Shown: positions 11,065-23,641 of the stretch, piece by piece
How the letters are laid out: each line of letters opens with the position of its first letter
Position numbering within the stretch: position 1 is the first letter of the stretch
Assembly: GCA_021613375.1 (NCBI GenBank)
Contig: CM038704.1
Span: forward strand, 31,434,582-31,498,581
Direction of reading: 5' to 3'
Origin: Megaleporinus macrocephalus
Taxonomy: Eukaryota > Chordata > Actinopteri > Characiformes > Anostomidae
DNA length: 64,000 nt
The notes under the pieces: generated by a model
Database searches by the model: none
What the model was told of the DNA's origin: nothing
Seen by the model: the letters and a program-made list of their open reading frames with translations, nothing else
Translations under genes and position numbers: made by a program

Positions 11065-12130
11065 TATAGTTTCTGCATAACAGTTTTTGGGGGCAGAATT
11101 TGGGGGCACAGAGTACACTGCACAAATCTTATTTTTTTCTCCAAACTATTCCTTTACCACTGTAGGTGATAACGCTGGCGAGTTTACTGTACAAGGCAGC
11201 AGGTCATGGGTCACTAACAATTACCTGACAGAGTGACAGAGGGAGCAATTCTAACAATGAGAAAAATCAAAACATTACAAGAGACATGATATACCACCAA
11301 ACTAATGTTGGTTGACAGCCTATGACACAAATAAGATAAATGACAAGAAATGACTTTGAGACAGTTTACTTAATTAATGCTGCATGATTGCTCTCTGTGG
11401 CATAACTTTGTGTCAGAGGCTGTAAACATTTAGAAACATAACCACAACTATTGTGTCTGGCTGGAAAAGAAAATTTAACAACCTTGGACACATTTAGTGT
11501 ATTTTGACAAGCTTTCTCGGGTTTGAAACTAAGATGTGGTAGAACATTGCTGACTTGTTTTGATTCGCTGTCATACTGAAACTGCAGTGTGGTTCCCAAC
11601 ATAAAAAAATAAAGGGAGCAAGTAACCAAATAAGTGCAGAAAATGTGATACAGTAAAAAAAAAAACATCCGTCTGTTTTTGGTCAGCGGGGAAAGAGTCT
11701 GCTTTGTCAGATTGTAGACCACACACTGTGTGCAGATCTTTCATTTATTTACACAGGGAAGCTCTGATGTTGCATATGTCTCTTTGTTTTTCTTTCTGAC
11801 ATCTTTCTCTTATTGTGCAGCTCCAGTAATTTGTGCTGTATAAACAGAGGAGCACAATGAAATCATACATGTATGAAAGAGGGAACAAGCAGATATAAAA
11901 AATTTATTACGGCAACAGTTTATAATATTATCACTGTATAGTATTTTTTTTTTTACTCTGCATGGTTTAATACACAATTACGGTTTGTTTACTGAATTTA
12001 ACCTACTGGATAGAACATTAAATTTGGTCTGTGTAAGAGTTTGTGTATATTTTACATTGCATGTGTTTTTAATCTGTTAAACAAGGCAAATAAAAAACAT
12101 GTTGTCTATTAAAATGTGCAGTAAATGCCA
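11065..12130. other. Intergenic DNA, nothing recognised
   Basis: AT-rich sequence with A/T homopolymers. A minus-strand open frame of 118 codons (11366-11722) has no recognisable motif and an ordinary composition for chance ORFs here. Confidence 0.5.
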
Positions 12131-12139
12131 TATTAAGCT

Positions 12140-12440
12140 GTGTCCTCTGCTCTAAAACTCTTGGGGGGCGTGTCTACTGCCATGAACCGACAGGACACGA
12201 CTAAAGTGTCTTTGAGCAAGAGACCCCTGACTGCTCCCCGGGCGCTGTGGATAGGACTGCCCACCGCTCCCGCCAAGTGTGCTCACTGCCCCTAGCGTGT
12301 CTGCGCACTGGTGTGTGTGGGGGGGGTCACTATCACAGCACGGTTGGTTAAATGCGGAGGTCAAATTCTGCACGAGTGGCAAATAGTTATAAATTCTAAG
12401 TTCAATCACGGGAAACGTGCAACCGCTCTCAAATACCACT
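12140..12440. repeat. Dispersed teleost repeat (GC-richer, SINE/transposon-like)
   Basis: A GC-richer island with phrases such as GAGCAAGAGACCCCTGACTG, GGGCGCTGTGGATAGGACTG, TGCTCACTGCCCCTAG and TTAAATGCGGAGGTCAAATT. I recognise these as recurring across many fish genomes as an interspersed repeat. I cannot assign the family. A 104-codon minus frame over it is a by-product. Confidence 0.6.
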
Positions 12441-12540
12441 AAGCCATGAAAAACTGGATGCTCCATCTATCAGCTTTATTGGACTTGTACAGTCTTACAT
12501 GTTTGAGCCAGAATTCAGTCTGGAGGCGGAGGACACCCCT

Positions 12541-12835
12541 GCAAACACGCTGTGACAATGTTGTGACAAACTATAGTTTTGGTTCCCACAACATTGAGAT
12601 GTAATTTAGCTGTGACTTTATCTGAAAACGTTGTTAGTACGTGGTCACAACCTCATAAAATCTTACGTCCCATTACATTTGCATGGAACTTCATGGAATT
12701 GTGCTAAGTTGCCAACAAGCAGTCATAACACCGCATGACAACATTATTCAGTAGTGACGTTGTGATAACCTTATTCAGACAACGTAAGAAGCATGCACTT
12801 TTGACAACACACCGTCGTGTGTTTGCAGGGAAGTT
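12541..12835. mobile_element. Non-autonomous DNA element (copy A), CAACGTTG-rich
   Basis: About 295 bp bounded by GCAAACACG at the left and GTGTGTTTGC at the right, an inverted-terminal pair. The inside has many GTTGTGACAA/TTGTCACAAC-type motifs. Its reverse complement aligns along its length with 23642-23975, for example GTTGGCAACTTAGCA-AATTCCATG and GTTTTCAGATAA, so the two are diverged copies in opposite orientation. No coding capacity. The superfamily is not assigned. Confidence 0.75.
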
Positions 12836-13250
12836 CTGCTTGTTATCAGCGCGACCGGTTCACTGATTCCGTCGTAGCTCGTTTGTACTAATCAGAGACA
12901 CTCTCCCTCTCCTCACAGGCGAAGCCGTTACGGTGAACTTAAAGTTCTAACGGTACAAGTCTCAAACAAGTCTGTTACACACAGGACCAAATAGTTCACA
13001 CCTCGAAGAAAACAAGCAGAACATCCAAAAAGAAAATCCCTCACTTCTCACGAAACTGAAAAACAGAGACGGTGAAATGTTCTTAGTCGGTGAGCGCTGG
13101 CCCTTAAAGATTCACTTCTGATTCAGCCAATCAAATCAGAGCAGCTCCAACCGCGCGCGCGCACACACAACGCTAAGTTCAGAGGTGACGAAATTTAGTG
13201 TAGAAAAAAGCACACCCAAAGAACAGACTTCCTCCAAACGGTCATCTTCA
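12836..13250 (-). promoter_or_regulatory. Candidate promoter: CpG-bearing block with CCAAT box
   Basis: In AT-rich surroundings this stretch has many CpGs, an inverted CCAAT box (CAGCCAATCA near 13116) and an alternating CG/CA run (CCGCGCGCGCGCACACACA near 13150). The CCAAT orientation would fit leftward transcription toward gpbar1, about 4 kb away. No ORF or defined donor was fixed, so this is only a candidate for an upstream gpbar1 exon. Confidence 0.3.
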
Positions 13251-16200
13251 TTCACTTTCAAACTTAAGAAAACCTAAGAAGAAAACTTAAGAAAAAATAA
13301 GTTATTATGAGCCGTTAGCTGACCGCTAGCCAGTCCGAGCTAAACTGTTACATTGCTGTGACCTGAATCAAGTACAGATCTAATACAGCCTTTTCTCTGC
13401 ACAGCAACTGAGTAGCACTCAGGTTTGTTCTTTACTTTGTGCTATTAGACTTTGCTGGTCTGAATAGTAACATTAGTGTGATCAGACTGCAGATGCTGGA
13501 GAATTAAGTGGTTTGTTAGTGCACAGTCTGTTTTCTACACTAGTGTTCAGTAATGTAGACATATACAAACCTGCTCAGCAAAATCTTCCTTAAACTTAAA
13601 CATTTCACAGTTAGGACCAGAATACACAATTCCCAAAACACATAACCATGCAAAATGACACCTGAGGGGCATACATAATCAGAGAGAGAACAGTCTCTGT
13701 CTCTTTGTTCATCAACTGTGTGACAGGATATTTAGCTGTTTTTAATGGTCAAATTACATTATTAATTAAACCCTAAATTGACCTTTATTTATTATATTTA
13801 TTATCTTTATATATTTATTATCTTTAAGGCTAGAAATAAACTCTACAGCCTGTTAGATATTCTAAAGTACTTTATAGGAAACTGGAAAACTAGGAAGCCT
13901 CATGTAATTTTCTGACCATAAAATCCATGTAGTTTAAAGCAAACTTAAAGTTCTGTACAAAGTTCACAGAAAGATGTGTAAACATGCACTAGAAGAGTAT
14001 ACTGTGGTCAGTCTCAGCACTCAAAACCATCTTTTCGTGTAATATCACACATCCTTTAGGTTTGTCTTCAGTTTTCTCTCATTTTCTAACTGCTTGTTCA
14101 GGTTGTTATTGTGAATCCACAAAAAAGTAACTAAGTTACCTAAGTAGTCTTACAATCAACTGATTTTTATTCTTGAGATTCTTTTATTCTGATTACTAGA
14201 CCATTTTCCTTTATTATTAATTGCAAACTATCAACAATTCAGTACAGACTCAGCTTAGTATCACTACTGACCCCCTGATACGCCAAAAAGTCCTGAACAC
14301 AAAAATGATGAAAAACTGCTTAGTGGTTTCACTTGTTACAAAGACTGAACTTTTTAGTACTATGTCTTCATCTATTATCACAATGTTTTTAAAAAACAAA
14401 TCTCAGAATTTCATTATACGTACATTTGAAGCTGTTAATGTAATTTTATGAAAGGTTCACAGTCAATGCTTACAAACTGAAGTGCTTAAGTACTGTAAAA
14501 GCCAAACAAGTGATTTCAACATTTTTCCCCAAATTATTTAACTTCGTTCACTTAGTGAGATATTTTAAGAAAGTGACCAGTGATATGATTTGTAGGCAGT
14601 ATATTAGATGGTCATCTAACTTTATTGTTACGAATATTTACTTACAATCATTTACATTTGGTCAAATGACATGTTTAGTTTAAGTCGAAAAAAGTTCACA
14701 TATCCTTAACAACAGCAATTTCCAGCTAATTTTATTTCGTGATTTCTATTCATGTCATATTTACCTCCAATTATGTGAAATTTAGCAAATCAATAACTGT
14801 GTGTTAAACGTGCAGACGTGTGTTCTCTGTAGAGAAAACATGCACTTATTTTCACTTGGAAAATAAACAAAACATGTCATTCAACCAAACCTTTGTATTC
14901 TGCTGTGTACATTTCATTTGACTAGTATTGCATCTATTTCCATTTGACACTGAAATGCAAAGCATAGGGAACCATGTAAACATCTAATTACCATTTCTGA
15001 GAAATGGCTAGTGCGTCTTTCATGGAAGAGTGGACATTAAAACCATGTAAAACCTTAATCCTCGTAAACAGCCCATTTGCCAGGTTTATAGCAGCCATGA
15101 AAAAGGAACTCATAAAAAGCATAAATCCTCCTGTGTATTTACAAACACTAAACCAAATGTCACGCTCTTGAAACATATTCCAAAAACCAAAGAATAAAAG
15201 TAGTAAAGATAAAAACATACCTTTTTCATTCAAAGCAAACGGCAGTGGACCAGAAAAAACACACAAGAAATCCATCAGCTCTTCATTACCATGGAGACAA
15301 GTGTGAAAGAGGTCAGCTGAGAAGTTTAAACACCAACCATTAGCCTACATTTGTAAAGTCCTCCTTCTCCATGTTGGAGTTTATTTTCCCCTGATGTTGA
15401 GGACAAAAGCTGCAGTGAGTGTAGAGAAGTGTGTCGCAGAGGAAGCACTCAGCAGGCAGAGCAGACTGTGAAGTGGATGCGTGTGAGCGGACCTACAGAG
15501 GATCAGCAGACACATGAATTAAAGCGAAACCGCTGGCGTGTGTCTGTATATGACACCCTAAACGCGTTTGCTCTCTGACGCTTTTTGCAGAGAACTCTTC
15601 CGAGACCTTTGAACTACCGTGAACCAGATGCTGCAAAGGAGAAAAACTTACAGGTTTTAAATAGAATTCAAAAGAATATTTTCCTCTTTATGAGCAACGT
15701 AGAACATTTCTGGTCAAGTAGCCACAGTCCACGTTGGAGATGTTCACACAGTCCATTGTCGATGACGATTTACTATAACTTACAAAACAACATACCTTCA
15801 ATGAGCACTTCACCAAATCATCCATTCCCTAAACAGCTCCCATATAAACCAACAGCCCAATGAAAACACTGCCAATGTATGTGCAAAACATTTCCAGGAT
15901 GATCACCACCATCTGCACTGTCGCTGTCATTAGATAGTAAATAAAGCAGATAGTATCTACTGGAGATCAGACAGGGACTCCTGCTGTTCCAACATTGAAA
16001 GGAGTCACTAGGGAGGTCTTATAATGATGTATATCAACTGATTAATCGACTATTTGTCTGGAACTGATTAAATTTGCCGTAATTAAGCATCACAAATTAG
16101 TTGAGGCAGTTTGAAAGATTAGAATGTACATTTAAAAATTCTTAAAAAATTTTTGTTTTTTATATTCTTCTAGTTTTAAGTCTATGGATGGTTTGCTGTT

Positions 16201-16660
16201 GTGTCTCTCACCATAATAAACATGAATATAGTTTAATTGTCATACCATTTAGAAGACAAAAGCCTTTTCGTCCTTTTTTTGCAGTTTTTAATCATAACCT
16301 TTCATTGAAAATCAGACTTGAACGACAGCTGGATTTGAGCTCATTAATAGGATTCTTCAGACCATAAATAAAGTTGATTACATATGTAGCTCACCATAAA
16401 GTCTTCAATTCAAAATGATCAGCTTCAACTGTCAAAACGTGGACAAAGTCACACAGAACAGCTGCTACTTACAGTTTGCTGATAGGATTGTGACAGTAGT
16501 TGAGACTGATTTGTAGTTAAGATTGAATCTTTTTTCAAACCGCACTGTGCGAATGAAAATGTCCAAGATTTGGAAAACGGCCTGGAGTCCATAAAGATTT
16601 GGGAGCTGAAGTTTGCTTCCTGTTGGCCAGCCCACCTTAAAAAGTGCTACAGCTACATTC
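13251..16660. other. Intergenic DNA, no gene confirmed
   Basis: Mostly AT-rich. At 15220-15275 the minus strand has an ATG-led stretch beginning MDFLCVFSGPLPFALNEK and running into an AAAAAG|GTATGT donor. It could be a non-coding or untranslated-leader exon, but no partner exon in frame was found. The block 15360-15600 is somewhat CpG-richer and may be regulatory. Sequence near 16040 (GATTAATCGACTATTTG) resembles ends of old fish hAT repeats. Confidence 0.4.
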
Positions 16661-16669
16661 AAGCAGTCA

Positions 16670-16945
16670 AGCTGTAGCATTTAGGATGGAACAGAACATT
16701 TGATTAAGGTGCTGGTGAACTGGACGCCATTTTCAGCCTTGTTTGAAGATGAATATCAGCATGTTGGTTCAGAACTCCTTAAAAACAGCAGGAAGTGTCG
16801 ACAACTACTTTACAACATGAAAAGTATGTTTTTACCCAGTCTGCTGGTGTCTGCAAAAGCTGTAGTATTTAAGGTGGAACAGAACATTTGATTAAGAAGC
16901 TGGTAAAGAAGCCAATTTCAGCCTTGTTTGAAGATGAACATCATC
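16670..16945. repeat. Imperfect direct duplication, 188-bp spacing
   Basis: The stretch from GCTGTAGCATTTAGG through GGAACAGAACATTTGATTAAG and TTTCAGCCTTGTTTGAAGATGAA starts near 16671 and recurs from 16859 with substitutions and small indels. The same AAGGTGGAAC phrase also forms the arms of the hairpin near 39.5 kb, so it probably belongs to a dispersed repeat. Confidence 0.8.
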
Positions 16946-16999
16946 CATGCCCGCTGACAAGATGACTGGAAACAGCTTTAACCAAAGCCTGGACAGGTA

Positions 17000-18603
17000 G
17001 ATTTCTGCACGTATAATCCACCTGTTGTTGATTTGACATCATTTTTTTGGGCTGTCAGGAAAAACAGTCAGGACTGTAACAGGACTTAACAGTCTAGAAA
17101 CGACTCATTTTTACTGCCCACTTTTACACAGGATTGAAAAAGGAACAGCAGTGTTTGCATGATACATGTACTCTCATTATTAAACTATGATGATATAAAT
17201 ACAGTTTTCCATTCTATAGTCCCTTTAACCATTTTTATGAAATTAGTTAAAGAGGAATTCCACCAGTTGTTCAAAATTTCCAAAAAAAAAACTGTAAACA
17301 GAACCATTCAAAGCGGTCTGATGTAAAATAGTTCATTGCAAATAACCTAACAAACTCAGACTTCCTTGCAGTTGTGGTGATGGGAAATCAGGGGTCCCCA
17401 TGTCTACAACACACAATGGGACAATGGGACTAATGGGTACAGTACCCTTTATGTACCCCTCCACCCTAAATAAACAGATTAAAATACACTTTATCTAATC
17501 ACCATAAACAATGTCTCAGACATCAGGCATTCATGATAGGTTTCTTGTAATAACTTTATGTGAGGGAGATAGTAAAGTGGAGTGTTTAAATGGAGTTTCC
17601 CTTAATTTTTATATTTGTTTTGGGTTGGAGAAGCTGAGTCCCTGTTGAGGCACTACACAGTTTAGAAAGAAATTAAGTCAGATTTTAAGTTCACACCAAA
17701 CAGTATTTATTTTGTACGATGAGTGTAAATAATCTTCAAACAACCTACTGGTAGCTTGACAGATTTAACCATAGGATGCATGCAAAAGGCTGGTCTATTT
17801 GTTTTGCTAAAAGCTGCTTTTTTTTTTTTTTTACAACAAATCCACAAAAGAAACTGAAACAGCCTTTAATGTCTAATCAGTCCCAAGGGGCAGAAGCAGC
17901 CAATGTGTTTTATGTGGTGTTACAACAGGTTCTGTTTAAACTGGTATCCTCCAGCCACCCGAAATTACATTCTATGTATTGGAAACAGAGACATATAGAC
18001 TGTTTTGTCTATGTAACTACGCAGTTCGCTGAAATAGCCAAGACAAGACATCAATGAAGGTTCTGTATCATGACACGGGCCATTAAATGAGTGATTAGAC
18101 AATAGTTAGTATCATAATATTGTACTGATAATAAAAGGTATTAAAAGACTAAAGCTCTAGATTGGTTTACAGCTTTTCTTCAGGACATCCAAGAAAATCA
18201 AATACAGAAATACGAAGGGATCTGCTCATATTTGTGAGCAGAAGACTAAGATCAGTGTCATGATTCTTGCTACGTGGAACGTATTTGTCTTTACACATGA
18301 CTTCAATTGAAATTAATTTACATAACATGACATATAAATGATGCACTTTCTAAATGAATCTGTGGTTCTTATCAAAGTCACAGTGACCAGTCCATGTTCA
18401 GCCCGAAGCCTGTCAAGTCCCAGTGAGAAGGTTCAGTTCACAAAAAAGTTCCCAAAAAAACCACACTGTAGCTGATCATACGTAAAAACACCAGTGTGAG
18501 AAGCAACTGGACTCGATCAGTAGAAACTGAGTTAAAGGGCAAGATCCATCTCTGAAGAGGTGATACGGCGGCATCCGTCGGACAGATACGGAAGGAAAAG
18601 TTC
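17000..18603 (-). other. aamp: aamp 3' flank and probable 3' UTR
   Basis: Non-coding sequence downstream of the aamp stop. Minus-strand poly(A) signal candidates are ATTAAA (plus-strand TTTAAT at 17865-17870) and AATAAA (TTTATT at 17706-17711). These would give a 3' UTR of roughly 0.75-0.9 kb. I see no other gene. Confidence 0.4.
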
Positions 18604-19610
18604 CTACCGGTCAGGTCTTTGTAGACAAAAGACTTTGGCTTTGTGGTCCCCACCTGCGGTCACAGCCATGGAGGCCTCTCTGCAGAGTGATGAATGTACA
18701 AGCAAAGAGGTTAGACACTGCAACAAGCTCTGCCACCTTTAACAGATATTTGGCTCTGCATTGAGTTTGTTGTGATAGTACTCATTTTCAAAACGTTTCT
18801 TTACCTCTATAAATGTGGAGCTGGTCTCTGCAAATTGGCAATTTATCCAAATGTGTTCATTTTAAAATAATACAATAATTGTAAACACTCCATGAAATGT
18901 AACTATTTAACTCATATTTAGCTTGTATGAACCTAAACAACTCATTTCAAAAAGTGTCACCCTCAGTTCCTTACGCTTGCTAGGGCTCCCCATTGTACAG
19001 CACTACCAAGCTGGAAGGGCCAGGTTATGGATCTACCGCGTCACATAAAGAGCATCTATACAACTGCTGACAATACATCATTGGACAGCTAAACACCCTT
19101 GGAGAAACTGGAACTTCCCCTGGTATATGTTCCATGCTTATTATGTTCTCCCTAGGGTTTGCAACATAGAAAACATAGAACATATATGAGGACTATCCAA
19201 CAAAACCTTAACTTTGTGACTATTTTACTTTAGTTACAAATATATTGTTGTTTCTACTTGCTGAAAGTGGTGTGGTGGTGCTCTCCTTTAGCAAATATCC
19301 TGAGTACTTAAGATTGCATCTCTTAGGCACATGCTTCAAAGCACTGGAAACCACACTCCCATCAGAAACCCTGTATCTGATTAGGGTGATCTGAATCAGA
19401 GGCAGCCATGCTCACCTGTTGAGTGTAAAGTCCAAAATCTCTGCAGAGTGACCACGGTACTCAGACACCATATTTCCAGAGCGAGCATCCCAGAGTGTTA
19501 CTGTTCCGCCTAGATTACAGGTGGCCACCACCGCTGATGACTCCTCCCATTGTAGATGGACAATGCCAACCTGAAATAGATTAAACATAAAGTGTTACTA
19601 TTAGTATTGT

Positions 19611-19704
<94 letters not shown>

Positions 19705-22467
19705 ATGATAAAACCCACAAATCAACTGGTACCTCATGGTTACATCTGTGCCTAAGACTTTGTGTAGACAAGTCGTATATGGCCAGAGTGCCATCAAGAT
19801 ATGCCACAGCTATCAGGGGTAGCCTGGCACAGAGTGACAAACAAAGCATTAAAAGTGATCCATTTACCACATTACCATGCACCAACATAAGCTATAAAAG
19901 ACCATCACAATAAAAAGTGACTGAGAAATGACTGATTTACTTCTCAAATACAGAAGTAAAACAGCTTACTATAAACGTTTAAGTCTGGGAATCCCAAAGA
20001 TAAACACACTTACACATTACTAAATCCTACAGACTCTACCGAGTTGGAATCTTGCTCTTCCATTGTGTTTTTCGCCCCACTGTTCTCAAGTGAAAACGAG
20101 CCCAGTACCTGGACCAAGAGAACCACTTTCAGAATTTTGTTTTACATTCTGGGGTACAATACAATTTAAGTACACATTTGCTTCACGTGGTAATACTCTG
20201 CACTGCTCTGACATGGTCATGTACAAATAAGATGGTTTGCAAATCTGAACTCACTTTGCCTGTTGATGTGTTGATGAGTTTAGCGTTTCCATCCACTGAT
20301 CCTGTTAGAACTAGGGTTCCATCTTTGTTGCACTCCATGGAAGTAAGTGCCCCCTGGTGGCCATCATGGCCTGAACAAAAAACAACATTGACAATGCATT
20401 TGCAAAGGGTTTATCAAGCAGGCAATTAAAACTATCACTTTATTTACTTGAATAGTGTTATACAGATGTTTAATTCTGAGTTACCTTTAATTACATAGAT
20501 TGCATTGCCTTGTTTAAGGTCCCACAGACGCAGGGTTCCATCCTCATATCCCACCATTGCTCTCTTTCCTGTTTGTTGGTAATAAGCACTTATGTATGCG
20601 TATGTATAAAACAAACATAAATATATTGTGTTCTAACATAACTAATACTGCTTTTAGACAGACAGTGAAGATCTGCTAATTCAAGCCACCAAGTTAAATT
20701 CCATTGCTTGTTTCTTCTAGACCATTAAGCCTATAGAAACTGAAAGCATAAAAAGGCAATGCCTAGTGTAGTTTTGCTGTTTAAAAATGTTACCTTAGTC
20801 CACATTACGTGGTTGTCTTACCGTCAGGGAGGATTTTTCCACTGGTTGCTTGGCAGTTAGGTCCCTGAAATGTCTTACATTCTCCACTTGGTATCTTCCA
20901 CATCCACACATTGCCATCGGCCGTACCTGCCAGCAAGACCGGCGCACAGGGGTGCCACTGCAGCCACTAACATGACGAAAACAAGAAAGCTCACATAAAA
21001 GGATTTACTTGTTTAACTGCCTAGCAATAATTAGTTGTCAACAACAAAAGCCATGCTGTTCACTTGTAAACAAACATGCTGGACAATTGCAATACACTAT
21101 GAAAGTGTTGGGTCAATGTGACTTTAATTGCTTTGCATTTTGCTGTTTTCTTGCGGACTACTTTGTTGTTTTTCTTGTGGAAGTTTTTACCTTAGTTTTG
21201 AGTCTTTAAGAGAAACCTGCTCATATGAGTGTACATGGCTGATACGGCTTTATAGCTAAGTGTGAAAACTATAGGACTGCATTTTGTGAATGATTCTGAA
21301 ACTGAATAGTTGTTGACATTGCATAATGTTTAAGAGAATGTGTGTATCCTTATAAAACACTAATTAAAAACACTCATTAAAATTGAAGACCTAAATGGCT
21401 TCCGTTTACCTCCAGATCTCCTACTTCAAATGACCAGATCTCTTCTTTGGACTCAACCTTCCACACTTTGATTAGACCACTCATATCCCCGGACACTGCT
21501 AATTTTGAGTCATGGCTGAACCCTGCACATGTAACAGAGTCTTTATGGCCTGGAAAAAAAAGTATAGATCAATGTACAGTCAGAGACTATGTGATAACAC
21601 AACTGACCTCTGAAGTTGTGTCATGCTTGTATGAGACTAATAAAATACAGTTTGAAAAATACATTTCATTGTCTGCCTGTCCTTAAATTATCTATCCAGA
21701 AACAGGACCTTCAACATGACTGACATAAGTTTAGAATACACAAAGTAGTATTATGATACAGGACAGTATAACAGGATAGGCTAGGCCAGCTCTGGCTCCT
21801 AATTGGCAAGGAGCATTACAACCCACCTGTGCATTCAAACAGCACCTCCCCATCTGCGACACTCCATACATAAGCCTTGTCATCCTCTGCGCCAGTGATG
21901 GCAAGATTATTTGTCACTGGGTCCAGACTGACACAGAAGAGAGAACCTGTGATAGCAGATTGTGCATAGTGAATATAAAACAGTAGCAGCTACTTTTACT
22001 AGATGAACTACTAAACCGAGAATGGACTACCAGATTAGAGAAAAGCACATCACCTGTGTGTTTAGAGAAAGTGAGCTCGCTGTCATCTTGCTCTGCTTCC
22101 ATCTCATCTTCAGTCTCCCAGCCTTCGTCGTCTTGGTATTGATCCCCAGCCTCAGCAAAATCTGCATCTTCAAAGTCCTCAGCCAGGTCATCTAAAACCA
22201 CAGATATATTAGCCACTGTAAAGCGCACACCGAGCACACAGTACCAACTACACTGATGAAAACCTTAACTTTTCCCAAGTTCACAGACAACAGGCTCACT
22301 GAATCACTGCTATCTAGTCACACAGAAAAGTAGCGTTAGCGGACAGATGGACAGAAAATTAGGACAAACCACCAACCGGGTGTCTGTTCTGTATCGTTCA
22401 GATCAATAACCTCGATTATCTCTTCGTCCCCGTGAAGCTGTACAGTGTCTTCTTCGGCGCTGTCCAT
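18604..22467 (-). CDS. aamp: Angio-associated migratory cell protein (AAMP), WD40 repeat protein, 11 coding exons
   Basis: Complete gene with coding exons at 22377-22467, 22054-22191, 21827-21946, 21410-21549, 20822-20966, 20485-20568, 20255-20370, 20014-20108, 19733-19823, 19416-19570 and 18604-18679. They total 1251 bases, 416 residues plus TAG. Every intron is GT-AG and every junction keeps frame. The N-terminus is acidic: [14 protein letters not shown], then a Glu/Asp-rich stretch. WD40 repeats follow, with AAMP hallmarks [79 protein letters not shown] and the end [16 protein letters not shown]. Mammalian AAMP is about 434 residues, so length fits. The family is cytosolic, linked to cell migration and angiogenesis, and its yeast relative Sqt1 is a ribosomal-protein chaperone; the fish role is inferred. 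Exon 8 must use the GT|GTAAGT donor rather than the one two bases earlier to keep frame. Start choice: the first ATG, which opens the conserved acidic N-terminus. Confidence 0.96.
19614..19700. repeat. (TA)n microsatellite inside aamp intron 9
   Basis: About 43 uninterrupted TA units. They fill more than half of the 162-bp intron between the exon ending at 19733 and the exon starting at 19570, and begin about 32 bases from the donor. Confidence 0.97.
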
Positions 22468-22760
22468 GGCCTGTGACTGAACTCAGCGTGCTCCTGTCGC
22501 TTCTACCGTGCTAGGCTAGTTAGCTAGCTAGCTTGTGAACTTTCCAAGTAGATTCGTAAATGCTTCTCCTCGGAATTGTGTCGCCGAAATATGTACCCTT
22601 TACCTCGACCACGAGTAATCTCAGTTTAATACGATCGCAGGTAAAACTAAAATGTAATAGTTTTGTCAAAAAACACCCGTTATCCCCATGTTTTTCACGT
22701 GTTAGCTCGTGAGTCCAGCGGTGACGTACTGGTAACTACTGAACAGTAACGACTCGTCCG
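22468..22760 (-). promoter_or_regulatory. aamp: aamp promoter and 5' UTR
   Basis: The sequence directly upstream of the aamp ATG is richer in CpG than its surroundings and lacks a clear TATA box, as expected for a housekeeping gene. A CRE-like site, GGTGACGTACTGG, lies near 22719. A short GCTAGCTAGCTA run lies in the presumed 5' UTR near 22515. The transcription start is not determined. Confidence 0.55.
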
Positions 22761-23189
22761 ACTAAACGAATCATTTTTGTGAACTGGTTCTTTTTCAACA
22801 CACCAGTCCAACCGATTCGCAAGTCGAACTTTTTTTCATTTAAATCATAATGTTTACGTATAGTTTTAGGCTGCATAACATTCTTTCACAAATTAACCGC
22901 GAAAGATCACTGCAAAAGCGCATTTTACGAACAATGTCTTTAAATGTACAAATATATTCTCTCTGCTGCACATTAGCCGTGCACAAAAGACGAGTCCAAG
23001 TCTTTGCGATTGTAAAAGTATTGGACATCAGACTAACCTTAACTGAACCTTACTATATAAGAACTGGGGAGGGGGGAGGGGGGTAAAGCTGAATAAACTT
23101 GCGATTTTATAACAAAAAAAATCATTTAGACGCTCATTGAAACGGGCGGTCCGAAAGAGTCGACTCTGTAAACTGAATTAAACGAGTGA

Positions 23190-23262
23190 ACATACGAGGC
23201 GGGACTTCCTGTAATGCGAGGTGGCTTGCGTTACCCGGTCATGGCACAAGATGGTGCGAGTT
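23190..23262 (+). promoter_or_regulatory. Promoter-like block (GC box, ETS and YY1-like motifs)
   Basis: Clustered motifs: GAGGCGGGAC (GC box), ACTTCCTG (ETS) and CACAAGATGGTGCGAG (YY1-like, plus orientation), in a locally CpG-rich stretch 0.75 kb upstream of aamp. It could be a distal part of the aamp promoter or a divergent promoter. No coding exon was found on the plus strand beyond it. Confidence 0.35.
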
Positions 23263-23364
23263 AACAGGCTCTGTCCAATATCTCAGACCAGATATTCAGT
23301 TTTCCAGGATTTAAGACATTATATTTATATTTATACCAAATGCATATGAATAAATTACTCTGTT

Positions 23365-23368
<4 letters not shown>

Positions 23369-23410
<42 letters not shown>
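23369..23410. repeat. (AT)n microsatellite
   Basis: About 21 AT units. ORFs with poly-IY translations here are artefacts. Confidence 0.95.
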
Positions 23411-23412
<2 letters not shown>

Positions 23413-23641
23413 GTCTTCTACAGATACAAGAACGACATGCTAGCCAGCTATTCCAGTGTGTATGCAGAGATGTTCGGGACATACTAAGTCCTAATTTCAG
23501 GAGGATAGTTACACCCGCCTGGTATGACTCTGTTTCACAGTACAGAGTATATAAAATCATCGCATAGTATATTATTAGTGTGACGCCCCAGCAAAGAAGG
23601 AGATTTGGGAAACATTGCGCTTTCAGTCGGCTCTCTTCATC

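Noticed and set aside
14988..15275. 95-codon minus-strand ORF with a hydrophobic segment and an internal GTATGT donor
   Set aside because: Not recognisable as any family. The hydrophobic part lies beyond the donor in T-rich sequence, and no in-frame partner exon was found.
21914..22237. 107-codon minus ORF as a separate acidic protein
   Set aside because: It is exon 2 of aamp read through into its introns.
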